Assembly (NCBI GenBank): GCA_017451225.1
Contig: JAFSPZ010000028.1
Location: 62,001-126,000 of the forward strand
Direction of reading: 5' to 3'
DNA: 64,000 bases
Source: Muribaculaceae bacterium
Lineage (GTDB): Bacteria > Bacteroidota > Bacteroidia > Bacteroidales > Muribaculaceae
Shown here: piece after piece, positions 7,085 through 16,918 of the stretch
How positions within the stretch are numbered: position 1 is the stretch's first letter
Layout of the letters: each line of letters begins with the position of its first letter
The notes under the pieces: model-generated
What the model saw: only the letters and a program-made list of their open reading frames with translations
Told to the model about the DNA's origin: nothing
Databases searched by the model: none
Position numbers and translations under genes: made by a program

Positions 7085-9490
7085 ATGGCCGAAGAAGTAA
7101 ATAAAAATTACACAGGTGCTGCCAAAGATGAAGATTTTGTGAAAATACAGGAATGGCTGTACATGTGTCTATACAAGTGGTATTGGTTTTTTATATCACT
7201 GGTAATAGCTTTGGGGCTTGCCATTCTATACTTGCTTGTTACGGTACCTTCCTACACACGCAAAGCCTCGGTATTAATTAAAGATGATGAGAAATCATCG
7301 ACTTTGTCGAGTGAGTTCAGCAAGTTTTCCGAAATGGGATTCCAAGTTGGAAAGACCAATATTTATAACGAGATGATTACCTTCACGTCACCTTCCTATA
7401 TGAAAGCTGTTGTTGAAGAGTTGCATCTAGACATGAGTTATAAAACTGATGGTAAGTTTCATGAACTGACGCTCTACGGAAAAACTCAGCCAGTGATAGT
7501 TTCACTGATAGATGTTGACCCCGAGAGCTACGCGTCTTTCACAATGAATTTAAAGGACAATAATGAGATTGAGCTTACCAATTTCATGTCTGAAAATTTA
7601 AATAGTATCTCTACAAAGGTTGTTAAAGGCACATTCCGAACACCAATCAAAACTCCTGTTGGCCAGGTGGTGATAACCCCCACACAGCATTACTATGGTA
7701 AATATGATACTCCAATCAGAGTAGCTAAAAATCGTGTCAGTGATGTTGCCAATCAGTATGCTGGCAAGTTGATTGTTGACTTGAATCATGAACGAGCCTC
7801 TGTAGTCGATATTTCGATAAGAGATGTGAATGCCGAGCGAGCTGAGGATGTGCTTAATGTGCTCTATGAAGTCTATAAAAATAAATGGAAAGAGGATATT
7901 AATGAGCAGGCCGTTAATGCATGCAAATATATCGACCGCGAGATTGACAGCATTCATGCTCAATTAGGAAATGTAGATGCCAATATTGCTATGCAGAAGA
8001 GCGCTTCGTTAACTCCTGATATGGGTATAGCCACTCAAATTAATCTTAACAAGATTGAGAGCACCAGTGCTCAGCTGCTAGAGCTTGATAACCAAATTTA
8101 CATGGCAAACTTAGTTAAATCTCAACTAGGAAAAAGAAAACATGAAGTGTTGCCTGCTAATTCTGGAATCGATAATAGTGCTGTAGCAGCTCAAATCAAA
8201 GAGTACAATGAGAAGGTTCTTCAACGAAACAGTCTCTTGGAGAATAGTGGTGTTAATAATCCTCTTATTCAAGACCTTGATGAACAACTAAATGCGACTC
8301 GTTCATCAATTATTACTTCACTTAATACTGTTGTGTCGACCCTAAACGATCGCAAACGTGCTTTGGAATCGTCGAAAGCAGTAACAACACAGAAAATAGA
8401 ATCTACACCAACACAGGCTATGGATTTATTGGGTGCTGAGCGAACCCAAAAGGTTAAAGAACAGCTATATTTGTTCTTGTTACAAAAACGAGAGGAGAAT
8501 CAATTGTCACGTAATACTGTAGCTAACAATGCCAAGTTATTGACTCCGCCGTCAGGCAGTCGTGCGCCATCCTCACCTGTCAAGAGTTATGTTTTGCTTG
8601 TTGCTTTCTTCTTTGGGATGTTGGTACCAATGATAATACTATTTTTTGTTAACAACTTAAATACCAAAGTGCGTGGTCGTCAAGATATTCAAGACTTAAC
8701 TCTACCATTCATTGGTGAGATACCTTTATCTTACCGCAAACGCAAAGGCTTGCTTGCTCTTTTTAATCGTCGCAAGGAAGTTCGTGAAATTGTTGTTCAG
8801 GAGAAGAATGGAAACAATATCAACGAGGCGTTCCGTGTTGTTAGAACTAACCTCGAATTTGTGCTTGGTAAAGAACAAAAGGTTGTGATGCTCACTTCAT
8901 CAAATGTTGGTTCAGGCAAGACATTCATTTCTACCAACTTGGCAACGAGCTTTGCTATTAAAGGCAAGAAGACACTTCTCATTGACTTGGACCTTCGTAA
9001 GGCGTCAATGTCAACTTTTGTCGATTCTCCCCAGAAGGGTATCTCCGACTATCTCAATGGTCAATATGACAATTTAGAGGATGTGTTAGTGCATGGCAAG
9101 ATACATGAGAATCTTGATATACTACCTGTTGGCACAATACCTCCTAACCCTACTGAGTTGCTTTTCAGCGAGCACTTGAGTTCATTGATAAAGAATATGC
9201 GTGAAGTTTATGATTATATAATCATTGACTGTCCTCCTATCGAAATTGTTGCCGATGCGTCAATCATTAACAAGCATGTAGATGTCACACTCTATGTGCT
9301 TCGTTCAGGATTGCTCGATCGCCAGATGCTTCCCGAGATCGAGAGATACTATGAAGAGAAGCGTTTCAACAACATGGTTCTCTTGCTTAATGGAACTACC
9401 GAGGAGTCGAATGGATATGGTTATCGTCGTTATGGCTATGGTTACGGCTATGGCAATTTCTCCGACAAATCTAAGAAGAATAAAGACTAA
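7085..9490 (+). CDS. Wzc-like polysaccharide co-polymerase with tyrosine autokinase domain
   Basis: An 801-residue inner-membrane protein. The N-terminal Wzz chain-length domain has one transmembrane helix near residues 35-55. A long periplasmic region includes coiled-coil-like stretches at about 270-470. A second helix lies at about 500-520 with the preceding PPSGSRAPSSP. The cytoplasmic BY-kinase domain has Walker A (SNVGSGKTF, near residue 605), Walker A' (LLIDLDLRKASM) and Walker B (YIIIDCPP, near residue 711). The tail is a tyrosine cluster (YGYRRYGYGYGYG), the usual autophosphorylation site. It controls chain length and export together with the upstream Wza-like lipoprotein. Confidence 0.95.
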   Translation: MAEEVNKNYTGAAKDEDFVKIQEWLYMCLYKWYWFFISLVIALGLAILYLLVTVPSYTRKASVLIKDDEKSSTLSSEFSKFSEMGFQVGKTNIYNEMITFTSPSYMKAVVEELHLDMSYKTDGKFHELTLYGKTQPVIVSLIDVDPESYASFTMNLKDNNEIELTNFMSENLNSISTKVVKGTFRTPIKTPVGQVVITPTQHYYGKYDTPIRVAKNRVSDVANQYAGKLIVDLNHERASVVDISIRDVNAERAEDVLNVLYEVYKNKWKEDINEQAVNACKYIDREIDSIHAQLGNVDANIAMQKSASLTPDMGIATQINLNKIESTSAQLLELDNQIYMANLVKSQLGKRKHEVLPANSGIDNSAVAAQIKEYNEKVLQRNSLLENSGVNNPLIQDLDEQLNATRSSIITSLNTVVSTLNDRKRALESSKAVTTQKIESTPTQAMDLLGAERTQKVKEQLYLFLLQKREENQLSRNTVANNAKLLTPPSGSRAPSSPVKSYVLLVAFFFGMLVPMIILFFVNNLNTKVRGRQDIQDLTLPFIGEIPLSYRKRKGLLALFNRRKEVREIVVQEKNGNNINEAFRVVRTNLEFVLGKEQKVVMLTSSNVGSGKTFISTNLATSFAIKGKKTLLIDLDLRKASMSTFVDSPQKGISDYLNGQYDNLEDVLVHGKIHENLDILPVGTIPPNPTELLFSEHLSSLIKNMREVYDYIIIDCPPIEIVADASIINKHVDVTLYVLRSGLLDRQMLPEIERYYEEKRFNNMVLLLNGTTEESNGYGYRRYGYGYGYGNFSDKSKKNKD

Positions 9491-9533
9491 TTTATTTATT
9501 CTCAAAGCAAAAATATATTAATAATCATAATTT

Positions 9534-10739
9534 ATGAAAGCTTGTTTCATGGGACTGGGCTATATTGGCCTTCCCACAGCGATTATAGCGGCTAAACATG
9601 GTATTGAGGTTACTGGTGTTGACATCAATGCTAAAGTTGTTGAAAAAACTTTAGGCGGTCATCTGCACATTGTGGAGCCAGGATTGGAAGAATTGTTGAA
9701 ACAAGTGTTGGCTTCTGGTTCATTCACTGCGACATCAAGTCCAGTAGAGAGTGATGCTTACTTTATTGTAGTACCCACTCCATTTAAAGGCAATCATGAG
9801 CCAGACATATCATATGTGAAGAATGCAACAAGCATGGTAATGCCACTGCTTAAGCCTGGTGACTTGTTTGTAATTGAATCAACATCTCCTGTAGGAACTA
9901 CCGAACAGATGGCAGAATTTATATTCAGCGAGCGTCCCGAACTAAAAGGGACAATACATGTTGCATATTGTCCTGAACGTGTTCTTCCTGGTAATGTAAT
10001 TTTTGAACTAGTTAACAATGATCGCGTAATTGGTGGAATTGATGAAGAATCAACAACACATGCTATTGAGTTCTATTCACATTTTGTGAAGGGCAAACTC
10101 CATCGAACCAATGCTCGCACTGCCGAGTTGTGCAAGCTTACTGAAAATTCCAGCCGAGATGTACAAATTGCTTTTGCCAACGAGTTGTCAATGATCTGCG
10201 AGCATGCTGGCATCAATGTGTGGGATTTAATAGAGCTTGCTAATAAGCATCCTAGGGTGAATATTCTACAACCTGGATGTGGAGTTGGTGGTCATTGCAT
10301 CGCTGTGGATCCCTATTTTATCACTGCAGCTTATCCCAAAGAGGCTAGAATTATTGCTCAGGCACGTGAAATAAACAACTATAAGGCACATTGGTGTGCT
10401 GAGAAGGTGAAAAATGCTATGCTTGAGTTTGAGCTTAATAAACGACGTAAACCTGTTGTGGCGATGATGGGCTTGGCTTTTAAGCCCAATATCGATGACT
10501 TGCGTGAGTCGCCTGCCAAGCGCATTACCACTGAAGTGATGCAGAGTAAAAACAATGCTGATTTCCTCGTGGTAGAGCCCAACATCAGAGAGCATAACGT
10601 GTTTAAGCTTACCCCATATGATGAGGCTTATGAGAAAGCTGATATAGTTGTGTTCTTGACTGCCCATGATGAGTTTAAACAGCTTGAGTGGCGTGAAGAT
10701 AAGGTTATCATTGACTTTTGTGGCATCTTCAAAAAATAG
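9534..10739 (+). CDS. wecC: UDP-N-acetyl-D-mannosaminuronate dehydrogenase (WecC-like)
   Basis: A 401-residue member of the UDP-glucose/GDP-mannose dehydrogenase family. It oxidises the C6 hydroxyl of a UDP-HexNAc to a carboxylate, using NAD+ twice. The N-terminal Rossmann motif is GLGYIG at residues 7-12. The central helix bears FANELSMICEHAG. The catalytic cysteine is in GCGVGGHC (about residue 250), and the C-terminal UDP-binding domain contains GLAFKPNIDDLRESP. Similarity is greatest to WecC (UDP-ManNAc dehydrogenase), but a UDP-GlcNAc or UDP-GalNAc substrate is possible. No WecB-type 2-epimerase is visible in the window. It follows the Wzc-like gene by 43 nt. Confidence 0.88.
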   Translation: MKACFMGLGYIGLPTAIIAAKHGIEVTGVDINAKVVEKTLGGHLHIVEPGLEELLKQVLASGSFTATSSPVESDAYFIVVPTPFKGNHEPDISYVKNATSMVMPLLKPGDLFVIESTSPVGTTEQMAEFIFSERPELKGTIHVAYCPERVLPGNVIFELVNNDRVIGGIDEESTTHAIEFYSHFVKGKLHRTNARTAELCKLTENSSRDVQIAFANELSMICEHAGINVWDLIELANKHPRVNILQPGCGVGGHCIAVDPYFITAAYPKEARIIAQAREINNYKAHWCAEKVKNAMLEFELNKRRKPVVAMMGLAFKPNIDDLRESPAKRITTEVMQSKNNADFLVVEPNIREHNVFKLTPYDEAYEKADIVVFLTAHDEFKQLEWREDKVIIDFCGIFKK

Positions 10740-11071
10740 ATGTTACCAAGCCTACAAATATATAGGATCCTTTTTTTCTATAGGGTGGAATGACAAAAAA
10801 TGTGAGTTACAATCTCTACTTGAGAGAGCATCAAAATTGCTGTTCTAAGGTATGAGGTTGTACTCTTATTGTTTGAGTTTCTAATCGTAACTATTTATTA
10901 CAGATGAAAGATTATAGTACTGTAAATTTTGTGCAGTTTATATTGTGTAATAGATGTGTAAACGGAATCTTTCAAATTGTTTTGTCTCTTTTATGATCAA
11001 AATTAGTTCATTATTTTAATACGTATCCCCTTAATCCACTATCTGAGAAGGCATTTTAAGGCTTTAATATC
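10740..11071 (+). other. 332-nt gap without a supportable gene
   Basis: AT-rich stretch between the dehydrogenase and the initiating transferase. I see no exact -7 promoter element on the plus strand (the nearest is TAAATTTTG, one base too long), no strong terminator and no tRNA. A 21-codon open frame starts at ATG 10790 and ends near 10855, too short to call. The gap may hold a promoter for the downstream genes or be a scar of locus rearrangement. Confidence 0.4.
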
Positions 11072-12148
11072 ATGTTATCATCAATTATATTAGTTTTGAT
11101 TATAAGTTTTGCGTTATCTGCGCTTTTGATAAAGGCAATAATAAAATATGCTTATAATCATAATTTGTTTGATTTGCATACCAAAAGAAAAATTCACAAA
11201 GGTGATGTTCCCAGACTTGGGGGTGTAGCATTTGTGCCAGTCGCTATTATAACTTTCATTTTTGGGTGCTTAATTCTTAGTAGCCAAGAAATGATAACTG
11301 TTGAAAATGCTATACCTATTATAGGTTTATTAGCATCGATAATTATTACTTATATCGTCGGCATTGCCGACGATATAAAAGGACTTCGTTATCGCACAAA
11401 ATTCATGTGCCAATTTGTTGTTGGACTTATTTTGTGTTTGACAGGTTTCTTGTTGAATAATTTTCATGGGCTATTGGGATTATATGTACTCCCATATTCG
11501 TTTGGATTGTGTGTGACGATTTTTTTGATTATTCTGAGTATTAATGCGTTTAATTTTATAGATGGAATCGATGGCCTCTCATCAAGTATTGCAATTCTGT
11601 CTTTTGCTTATTACTCGGTGATATTATATCTTAATAGTGATTATAATATTCTCCTCCCAATAGCATTTATAGGTGTACTGTTGCCATTCTTCTATTTTAA
11701 CATTTTTGGGAAAGCATCGCGACATAATAAGACCTTTATGGGTGATACTGGTTCAACAGTACTTGGACTTATGCTTTGTATATTGGCTATAGTCATTAAT
11801 GGTGATCCACAAACTCAATTGTTATTACATACAAATCCATTTATTATTGCTTTTTCACCTCTTATGTTGCCATGCTTTGATGTTGTTAACGTGGTCATAT
11901 ATCGTTTATTAAAGAGTAAAAATCCATTTAATGCCGATGACAATCATTTTCATCACAAATTGCTTAGGCTGGGTCTTTCCCAACACACAGCGCTTGTTGT
12001 GGAATTAATAGTATTTTTATTTATGACTGGGACCTCTATATGTTTGTCAAACTATGTAGGCGTTACAGTTGTCATGGTAATTATGCTTATATTATGGTTG
12101 GTAGCTAATGCTCTTATAACGAATGTTTTACAAAAAAGAGGTAGGTGA
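11072..12148 (+). CDS. Undecaprenyl-phosphate sugar-1-phosphate transferase (WecA/MraY family)
   Basis: A 358-residue membrane protein with about ten hydrophobic helices. It transfers a HexNAc-1-phosphate from a UDP-sugar to undecaprenyl phosphate, the first step of repeat-unit assembly. Family motifs are present: HKGDVPRLGG near residue 43, DDIKGLRYRTK near residue 100, NAFNFIDGIDGL near residue 158, and the cytoplasmic HHKLLRLG loop near residue 295. The last motif and the gene neighbourhood place it with WecA/TagO rather than MraY. It acts at the inner membrane and probably starts the polysaccharide that the surrounding glycosyltransferases extend. Confidence 0.92.
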   Translation: MLSSIILVLIISFALSALLIKAIIKYAYNHNLFDLHTKRKIHKGDVPRLGGVAFVPVAIITFIFGCLILSSQEMITVENAIPIIGLLASIIITYIVGIADDIKGLRYRTKFMCQFVVGLILCLTGFLLNNFHGLLGLYVLPYSFGLCVTIFLIILSINAFNFIDGIDGLSSSIAILSFAYYSVILYLNSDYNILLPIAFIGVLLPFFYFNIFGKASRHNKTFMGDTGSTVLGLMLCILAIVINGDPQTQLLLHTNPFIIAFSPLMLPCFDVVNVVIYRLLKSKNPFNADDNHFHHKLLRLGLSQHTALVVELIVFLFMTGTSICLSNYVGVTVVMVIMLILWLVANALITNVLQKRGR

Positions 12149-12257
12149 TAGTACTTTCTTTTATAATAGGTTTTTTAAGCAAATCAGAAATGATCATTAG
12201 AGATAAGATTCAAATCTTATTGATACTTATATATCCATTTGCAAGTTATAAGGGAAG

Positions 12258-13427
12258 ATGGTATTAAGCTTATTGGTATATAGCTTGACAGGTGCCATTT
12301 TGTTTTTCTTAGGATGGCACGTCAATAAACGAGAGCAACAATCTCTACTTCAAGGTGGTGTTGCATTGCCATTTTATAGTTGGGAGATTTTGTTATCGTT
12401 ACTAGTCTTTTCTGTTATAGCTGGTGCGCGTTATCACACAGGTTATGATCATGCCATGTACCTTGATCAGTACTTGCACTTGCAGGAAACCGGTGACTTT
12501 AGCCGTCATAATTTTGAATATGGATTTGAGTGGATTTCTAAATTCTTTGCTTGGTGCCATATTCATTATTTTTTCTATTTTGCATTTTGGGCTCTGCTGC
12601 AGATAGGATTTATTTATTACGGATTGCGACATCACAAGCACTTGTTGTGCTGGGTGGGCATGGGGATTATGCTTGGTCCATATTTTGTAAGTTTGATGAA
12701 CTCAGTTCGTCAGAGTGTTGTGGTATGTGTGTTTGTAGCTTTGATTCCGTTAATCAGCAATCGTAATTTCCTTCTGTATGCCGCGATTGTTATTGTTAGT
12801 GCTTTTTTGCACAAGTCATCCTTAATGTTATTGCCTGTTTTTTTGATATGCTTTATAAGGATTAAAGATAAGTCTCCAAGTCAATGGTTGTTTTTAGGCA
12901 TCTTAGCCCTATTTGTTCTTATAGGTTCTTTCCCTTTTTGGACGGATTTCTTCACTAATTATCAATGGTTTATAGATTTGACTGGTTATAGCAATTATGG
13001 AAATCTTGATGATCCAAATGTAGGAGGAAAAATGAGAATGGTTGGCTGGGGGCCTATTCGCGTTTCGGTTCTATTAAGTAATATTGCAATAATTTGGTTT
13101 TACCCAAAGTTGAAGTCTTACTTTAAAAATGACAATTTGTTACCATATTACTTTATATTGTCTTTCATAGGAATGTGTCTCAGTAACTTATTAATGAACA
13201 CAACTCATTTTATATTACGTCCTGTAGATTATTTTTTGATATTTAATCTTATAATGACTGCATATTTGCTTACTTATTTATATAAATCAAGACGTTTAAT
13301 ATTATTTACTTTAATTATAATTATTAATTATAGTTATTTTGTTATGGCGGTGATGAAAGCGGTATATTTTCCAATAAAAACTTCTTTGCCAAATCTTTAT
13401 CATTTGTTTTTTTGCCCATCTATATAG
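12258..13427 (+). CDS. EpsG-family membrane protein, probable polysaccharide polymerase (Wzy)
   Basis: A 389-residue protein with about ten to eleven transmembrane segments. Near residue 55 it has GARYHTGYDHAMY, which fits the G-x-D-Y loop of EpsG-like proteins, and near residue 155 SVRQSVVV, which fits the conserved R-Q motif. EpsG-like proteins act as Wzy-type polymerases joining lipid-linked repeat units in the periplasm. The ribosome-binding site AGGGAAG directly precedes the ATG. The next glycosyltransferase starts 9 nt after the stop, so the two are co-transcribed. This region is visibly richer in A+T than the housekeeping flanks. Confidence 0.8.
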   Translation: MVLSLLVYSLTGAILFFLGWHVNKREQQSLLQGGVALPFYSWEILLSLLVFSVIAGARYHTGYDHAMYLDQYLHLQETGDFSRHNFEYGFEWISKFFAWCHIHYFFYFAFWALLQIGFIYYGLRHHKHLLCWVGMGIMLGPYFVSLMNSVRQSVVVCVFVALIPLISNRNFLLYAAIVIVSAFLHKSSLMLLPVFLICFIRIKDKSPSQWLFLGILALFVLIGSFPFWTDFFTNYQWFIDLTGYSNYGNLDDPNVGGKMRMVGWGPIRVSVLLSNIAIIWFYPKLKSYFKNDNLLPYYFILSFIGMCLSNLLMNTTHFILRPVDYFLIFNLIMTAYLLTYLYKSRRLILFTLIIIINYSYFVMAVMKAVYFPIKTSLPNLYHLFFCPSI

Positions 13428-13436
13428 CTTTTTATA

Positions 13437-14441
13437 ATGTATAATTCAAATGAGATAAAGGTATCAATCGTCATTCCTGTATATAACGCAGAACCTTTTT
13501 TGGAACAATGCGTTAGATCGCTTATGCTGCAGACACATCAGAATATAGAATATTTATTTATTGATGATGCCTCAGTCGATAAAAGTTTATATTTGCTTAA
13601 GTCTTTGATTGATCAATTTCCTACACGAAGGGACCAGTGTAAGATCTTTGAGAGTGAAGTAAATAAAGGTGTTGCATTCTGTAGACGTTTGGGTATTAAG
13701 AATGCAACAGGTGATTATTTGATTCATGTTGATAGTGATGACTATGTTTCATCAGACTTCATTGAAAAGATGCTCAGCAAAGCTCTTGATACACAAAGCG
13801 ATGTTGTTATTTGTAATTTTTCTCGAGTTTATAAGGATAAGATAGAACCAAACTCTAATTTTCAAAAATTAGAACGTAATGAGCTAATTAAACATTTGTT
13901 AATCGGGACTGCTCACAATGCTTTATGGAACAAGCTTGTTCGGCGAACAATAATAGTAGAAAATGACTTATATCCCGATGACTGTTTTCGAATTTTAGAA
14001 GATAAATCAATATCATTCAGAGTTGTTTACTTTGCTAAGAAGGTTGAATACATAAATGAATCTCTATATTTTTATCGTAAAAGGGGCGGCTCTCTTACAA
14101 AAAATAATCAACGTGTATTGATTCCCATGCTCAAGTTGATATTGAGATTAATAGATGATTTTTTTATAAAGTATCCAAGTGATGATATTATTGATAGTGG
14201 CATTAATGCATTTAAAGTTGGTGCTACGGCTTCGATGCTTATTTACAAGCCAGATGATGCAAATTTGAAAGACCTATTGCGTGAGGTGCCGATCTCGATT
14301 ATTAGGACCAACACTTATATACCTTTCTATTATAGAGTGGCATTATATGCTCAAAAGCTTGGTATGCCATGGATTGTTTCTATAATAAGGAAAATAATAG
14401 ACGTTCACTCTGGTTATAATAAGAGTGGCAAAAAAAACTGA
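13437..14441 (+). CDS. Family 2 glycosyltransferase
   Basis: A 334-residue cytoplasmic GT-A enzyme. The N-terminal nucleotide-sugar site reads VSIVIPVYNAEPFLEQCV, followed by FIDDASVDKS. The metal-binding acidic motif is HVDSDDYV near residue 98. The catalytic half continues to about residue 220, with the usual ILEDKSISFRV segment near residue 185. The C-terminal third lacks strong hydrophobic helices, so it is a peripheral enzyme adding one sugar to the lipid-linked repeat unit. Donor and acceptor cannot be predicted. Confidence 0.88.
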   Translation: MYNSNEIKVSIVIPVYNAEPFLEQCVRSLMLQTHQNIEYLFIDDASVDKSLYLLKSLIDQFPTRRDQCKIFESEVNKGVAFCRRLGIKNATGDYLIHVDSDDYVSSDFIEKMLSKALDTQSDVVICNFSRVYKDKIEPNSNFQKLERNELIKHLLIGTAHNALWNKLVRRTIIVENDLYPDDCFRILEDKSISFRVVYFAKKVEYINESLYFYRKRGGSLTKNNQRVLIPMLKLILRLIDDFFIKYPSDDIIDSGINAFKVGATASMLIYKPDDANLKDLLREVPISIIRTNTYIPFYYRVALYAQKLGMPWIVSIIRKIIDVHSGYNKSGKKN

Positions 14442-14483
14442 AGTTCAATAAAGATTATAGCTTTATATTATATAGAATAAATA

Positions 14484-15827
14484 ATGAATTTGCTTCGCCT
14501 TTGGGGAACTAGAAAGTTTTTTAGTATTGCAGCATTATATTATCTGTTGTTTTTCCTCCTATTCATTTTCATGCAAAAACAATGGCTACCTGATATAGTG
14601 CTCATGCAGATGCTAGGCATGGGGGTGCTTGTTTTTTTCTCATTATTGTATGACAAACAGTCGATATCGAAAACAATATTGATTATTGTTATATTTCAGC
14701 TGATATGTTGTTTTGGTCTTCGTTTTTTTAATATGGATTATTTTAATAATCCTTTTGGTTATAAACCTTTAGATGCAACCCTCTACCACAGATATGGTTC
14801 ACATATAGAACTTTCATTGTTTGGGTTTATCAAATATTTAAATGTGCTAGAGGTTCGAGTAGATGATATGGGATTTCCTCTTATTGTCTATTTTGTTTAT
14901 CATTTATCAGGAGATCCACAAATAGGTGTTCAACTACTTGTTTTTTTTAATGTAGTGGCAATAACAATATCGAGTTATTATTTGTACAAGATATCGGATT
15001 TGTTCTTTGAAAAAGATTTTTCATGTTTTATTGCTTTTTTTTGGGGAACTGAATTATATTCAGTTTATACTGCAGCGGTGGGATTGAAGGAGAATTTCAT
15101 GGTAATGTTTATAGTCATTGCTATTTATTATATTGTACGTGTAAATAGACGATTGTTTATAAAAGAAATTATCTGTGCAGTTCTTTTCTCGCTTCCAATC
15201 CTTTTATTCAGGACATCTGTATTCTATATGTTGATAAGTGTTCTACTATTTATTGTAGTCCTGCGATTGCCAATTGTTAAACGATATTTTTATGTTTATA
15301 TATTACTGATTGCAATAATTGCAAGTTTTTATACATATCAAATAATTGATGAGTTGGCAGTTCAACAAGGTTATAGTTATGAATTTTTTGAGGATTTAGT
15401 TAGGACTAAAGTTCGGCACCAAGGAAGATTGACATATTATTTGAACTATTTGGCTTCAGTTTTGGGACCTTTCCCCAATCTGATCTCTGTTGATATTGTA
15501 AAGCGCAACTACATTACATTGTATAGTTTCTCTTCTTTTTGTAAAGTGTTTTATTCATTCTTCTTTGTTTATGGAATATATAGTATATTTAAGAATAAGC
15601 ACTTTGAATTGATTAGCGTTTTTATATTTCTGTTGCTGAATACAATAATGCTTGTCTTCACGTTGTTTGCTCAACATGACCGTTATCAATGGCCGCACAT
15701 TCCATTTACAATTATTCTTGCAATTTATGGGTTAAAATGCTGGAGAGACAATCGGCATATTTTGAGATGGGATCGTTGGTATATGCTACTGGCATTCTTT
15801 GTCATAATAATTTTCAATCTTAGATAA
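14484..15827 (+). CDS. Polytopic membrane protein of polysaccharide locus (polymerase or GT-C type)
   Basis: A 447-residue protein with about eleven hydrophobic segments. A periplasmic-type loop near residue 97 reads PLDATLYHRYGSHI, and GLKENFMVMF appears near residue 205. The D-x-x-x-Y arrangement occurs in both EpsG-like polymerases and GT39-like GT-C transferases, so I cannot decide between a second Wzy-type polymerase and a lipid-linked-sugar transferase. The stop codon TAA runs directly into the ATG of the next glycosyltransferase (TAAATG at 15825-15830), so translation is coupled. Confidence 0.6.
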   Translation: MNLLRLWGTRKFFSIAALYYLLFFLLFIFMQKQWLPDIVLMQMLGMGVLVFFSLLYDKQSISKTILIIVIFQLICCFGLRFFNMDYFNNPFGYKPLDATLYHRYGSHIELSLFGFIKYLNVLEVRVDDMGFPLIVYFVYHLSGDPQIGVQLLVFFNVVAITISSYYLYKISDLFFEKDFSCFIAFFWGTELYSVYTAAVGLKENFMVMFIVIAIYYIVRVNRRLFIKEIICAVLFSLPILLFRTSVFYMLISVLLFIVVLRLPIVKRYFYVYILLIAIIASFYTYQIIDELAVQQGYSYEFFEDLVRTKVRHQGRLTYYLNYLASVLGPFPNLISVDIVKRNYITLYSFSSFCKVFYSFFFVYGIYSIFKNKHFELISVFIFLLLNTIMLVFTLFAQHDRYQWPHIPFTIILAIYGLKCWRDNRHILRWDRWYMLLAFFVIIIFNLR

Positions 15828-16895
15828 ATGATTACAGCCGAGCTCTCAAAGAAAATATTGAGTGTTGGTCCCGAATATGTTCCACCAAAAGGTGGCATAG
15901 CTCAAATCGTATATAATTATAGCCATGATGTATTTCCTGATAAAGAATTTAAGTATATTTCCAATTCGTGCCAAGGAAATCTTATTAATAAAGTACTTAA
16001 ATTAATTGTTTCTTTGATTAAATATATTATAGCTCTTACATTTAAACGACATATTAAGATAGTTCATATTCACACAGCATCGAAATTCAGCTTTAAGCGT
16101 TCATCATGGTTTGTCTGTTTTGCAAAACTATTTAATAAAAAAATAATCCTTCATGTTCATGGAGGCGGTTTTAAGGACTATTATGCGAGCCATGCCGATT
16201 TCGTCAGGCACACATTGGCCAAATGCGATTTAGTTTTAGTCTTGACCGATGCTTGGGCCGATTGGTTTAGAACAAAGGTTGGAGTTGATCATCTAAAGGT
16301 CATGCCAAATATTATTCCAGAACCTGCTGAATGTGAAAATGTTATAAAAGACAAGAAATTTCATTTGCTTTTTTTGGGACTGATTAATGACCAAAAAGGG
16401 ATATTTGATATTATTAAATCAATCGATGCGAATAGGGAAAGGTTACGGGGGCATTTTAAATTCCATGTTGCCGGCAATGGTCAGATAGAGAGATTGAAAA
16501 ATGACATTCTTGTAAATCATTTGGAAGATTTGGTTAAATATGAAGGCTGGGTTGATAGTCAAGGCAAGCACAAGTTGTTGAGCTCTTGTGATGCTTTGAT
16601 ACTGCCATCATATATAGAAGGATTGCCTTTATCCATACTTGAAGCGATGTCATATCGAAAGCCAGTAATAAGTACTCCTGTTGGTGGTATCCCGTCAATG
16701 ATAGAGGATGGCGTTAACGGTTTCCTTGTAGAACCTGGCGATGGTTCTACTTTCATTGAGAGAGTATTATTCCTAATTGAGCACAGTGATGAATGCAAGT
16801 CGATGGGCAATGTGTCGTTTAATAAGATAACCAAGCATTTTCCGAATTCGGTTGCTGCTGCTCTTGCCGATGTATATGAGGGGATAATGATATAG
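15828..16895 (+). CDS. Family 4 glycosyltransferase
   Basis: A 355-residue GT-B enzyme. The N-terminal half has GPEYVPPKGGIAQIV and later LHVHGGGFKDYY. The C-terminal donor-binding half has the family pattern LPSYIEGLPLSILEAMSYR followed by ISTPVGGIPSMI, and ends in NGFLVEPGD. The E-x7-E motif of retaining GT4 enzymes is present in EGLPLSILE. It adds a sugar to the lipid-linked repeat unit in the cytoplasm. Its ATG abuts the previous stop codon, and the TupA-like gene follows after 23 nt. Confidence 0.9.
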   Translation: MITAELSKKILSVGPEYVPPKGGIAQIVYNYSHDVFPDKEFKYISNSCQGNLINKVLKLIVSLIKYIIALTFKRHIKIVHIHTASKFSFKRSSWFVCFAKLFNKKIILHVHGGGFKDYYASHADFVRHTLAKCDLVLVLTDAWADWFRTKVGVDHLKVMPNIIPEPAECENVIKDKKFHLLFLGLINDQKGIFDIIKSIDANRERLRGHFKFHVAGNGQIERLKNDILVNHLEDLVKYEGWVDSQGKHKLLSSCDALILPSYIEGLPLSILEAMSYRKPVISTPVGGIPSMIEDGVNGFLVEPGDGSTFIERVLFLIEHSDECKSMGNVSFNKITKHFPNSVAAALADVYEGIMI

Positions 16896-16918
16896 ATATA
16901 TTTTTCGATTAAATATAG

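Noticed and set aside
10666..10848. 60-codon frame spanning the end of the dehydrogenase
   Set aside because: It overlaps the coding end of the dehydrogenase and continues into AT-rich DNA; no start signal or recognisable product.
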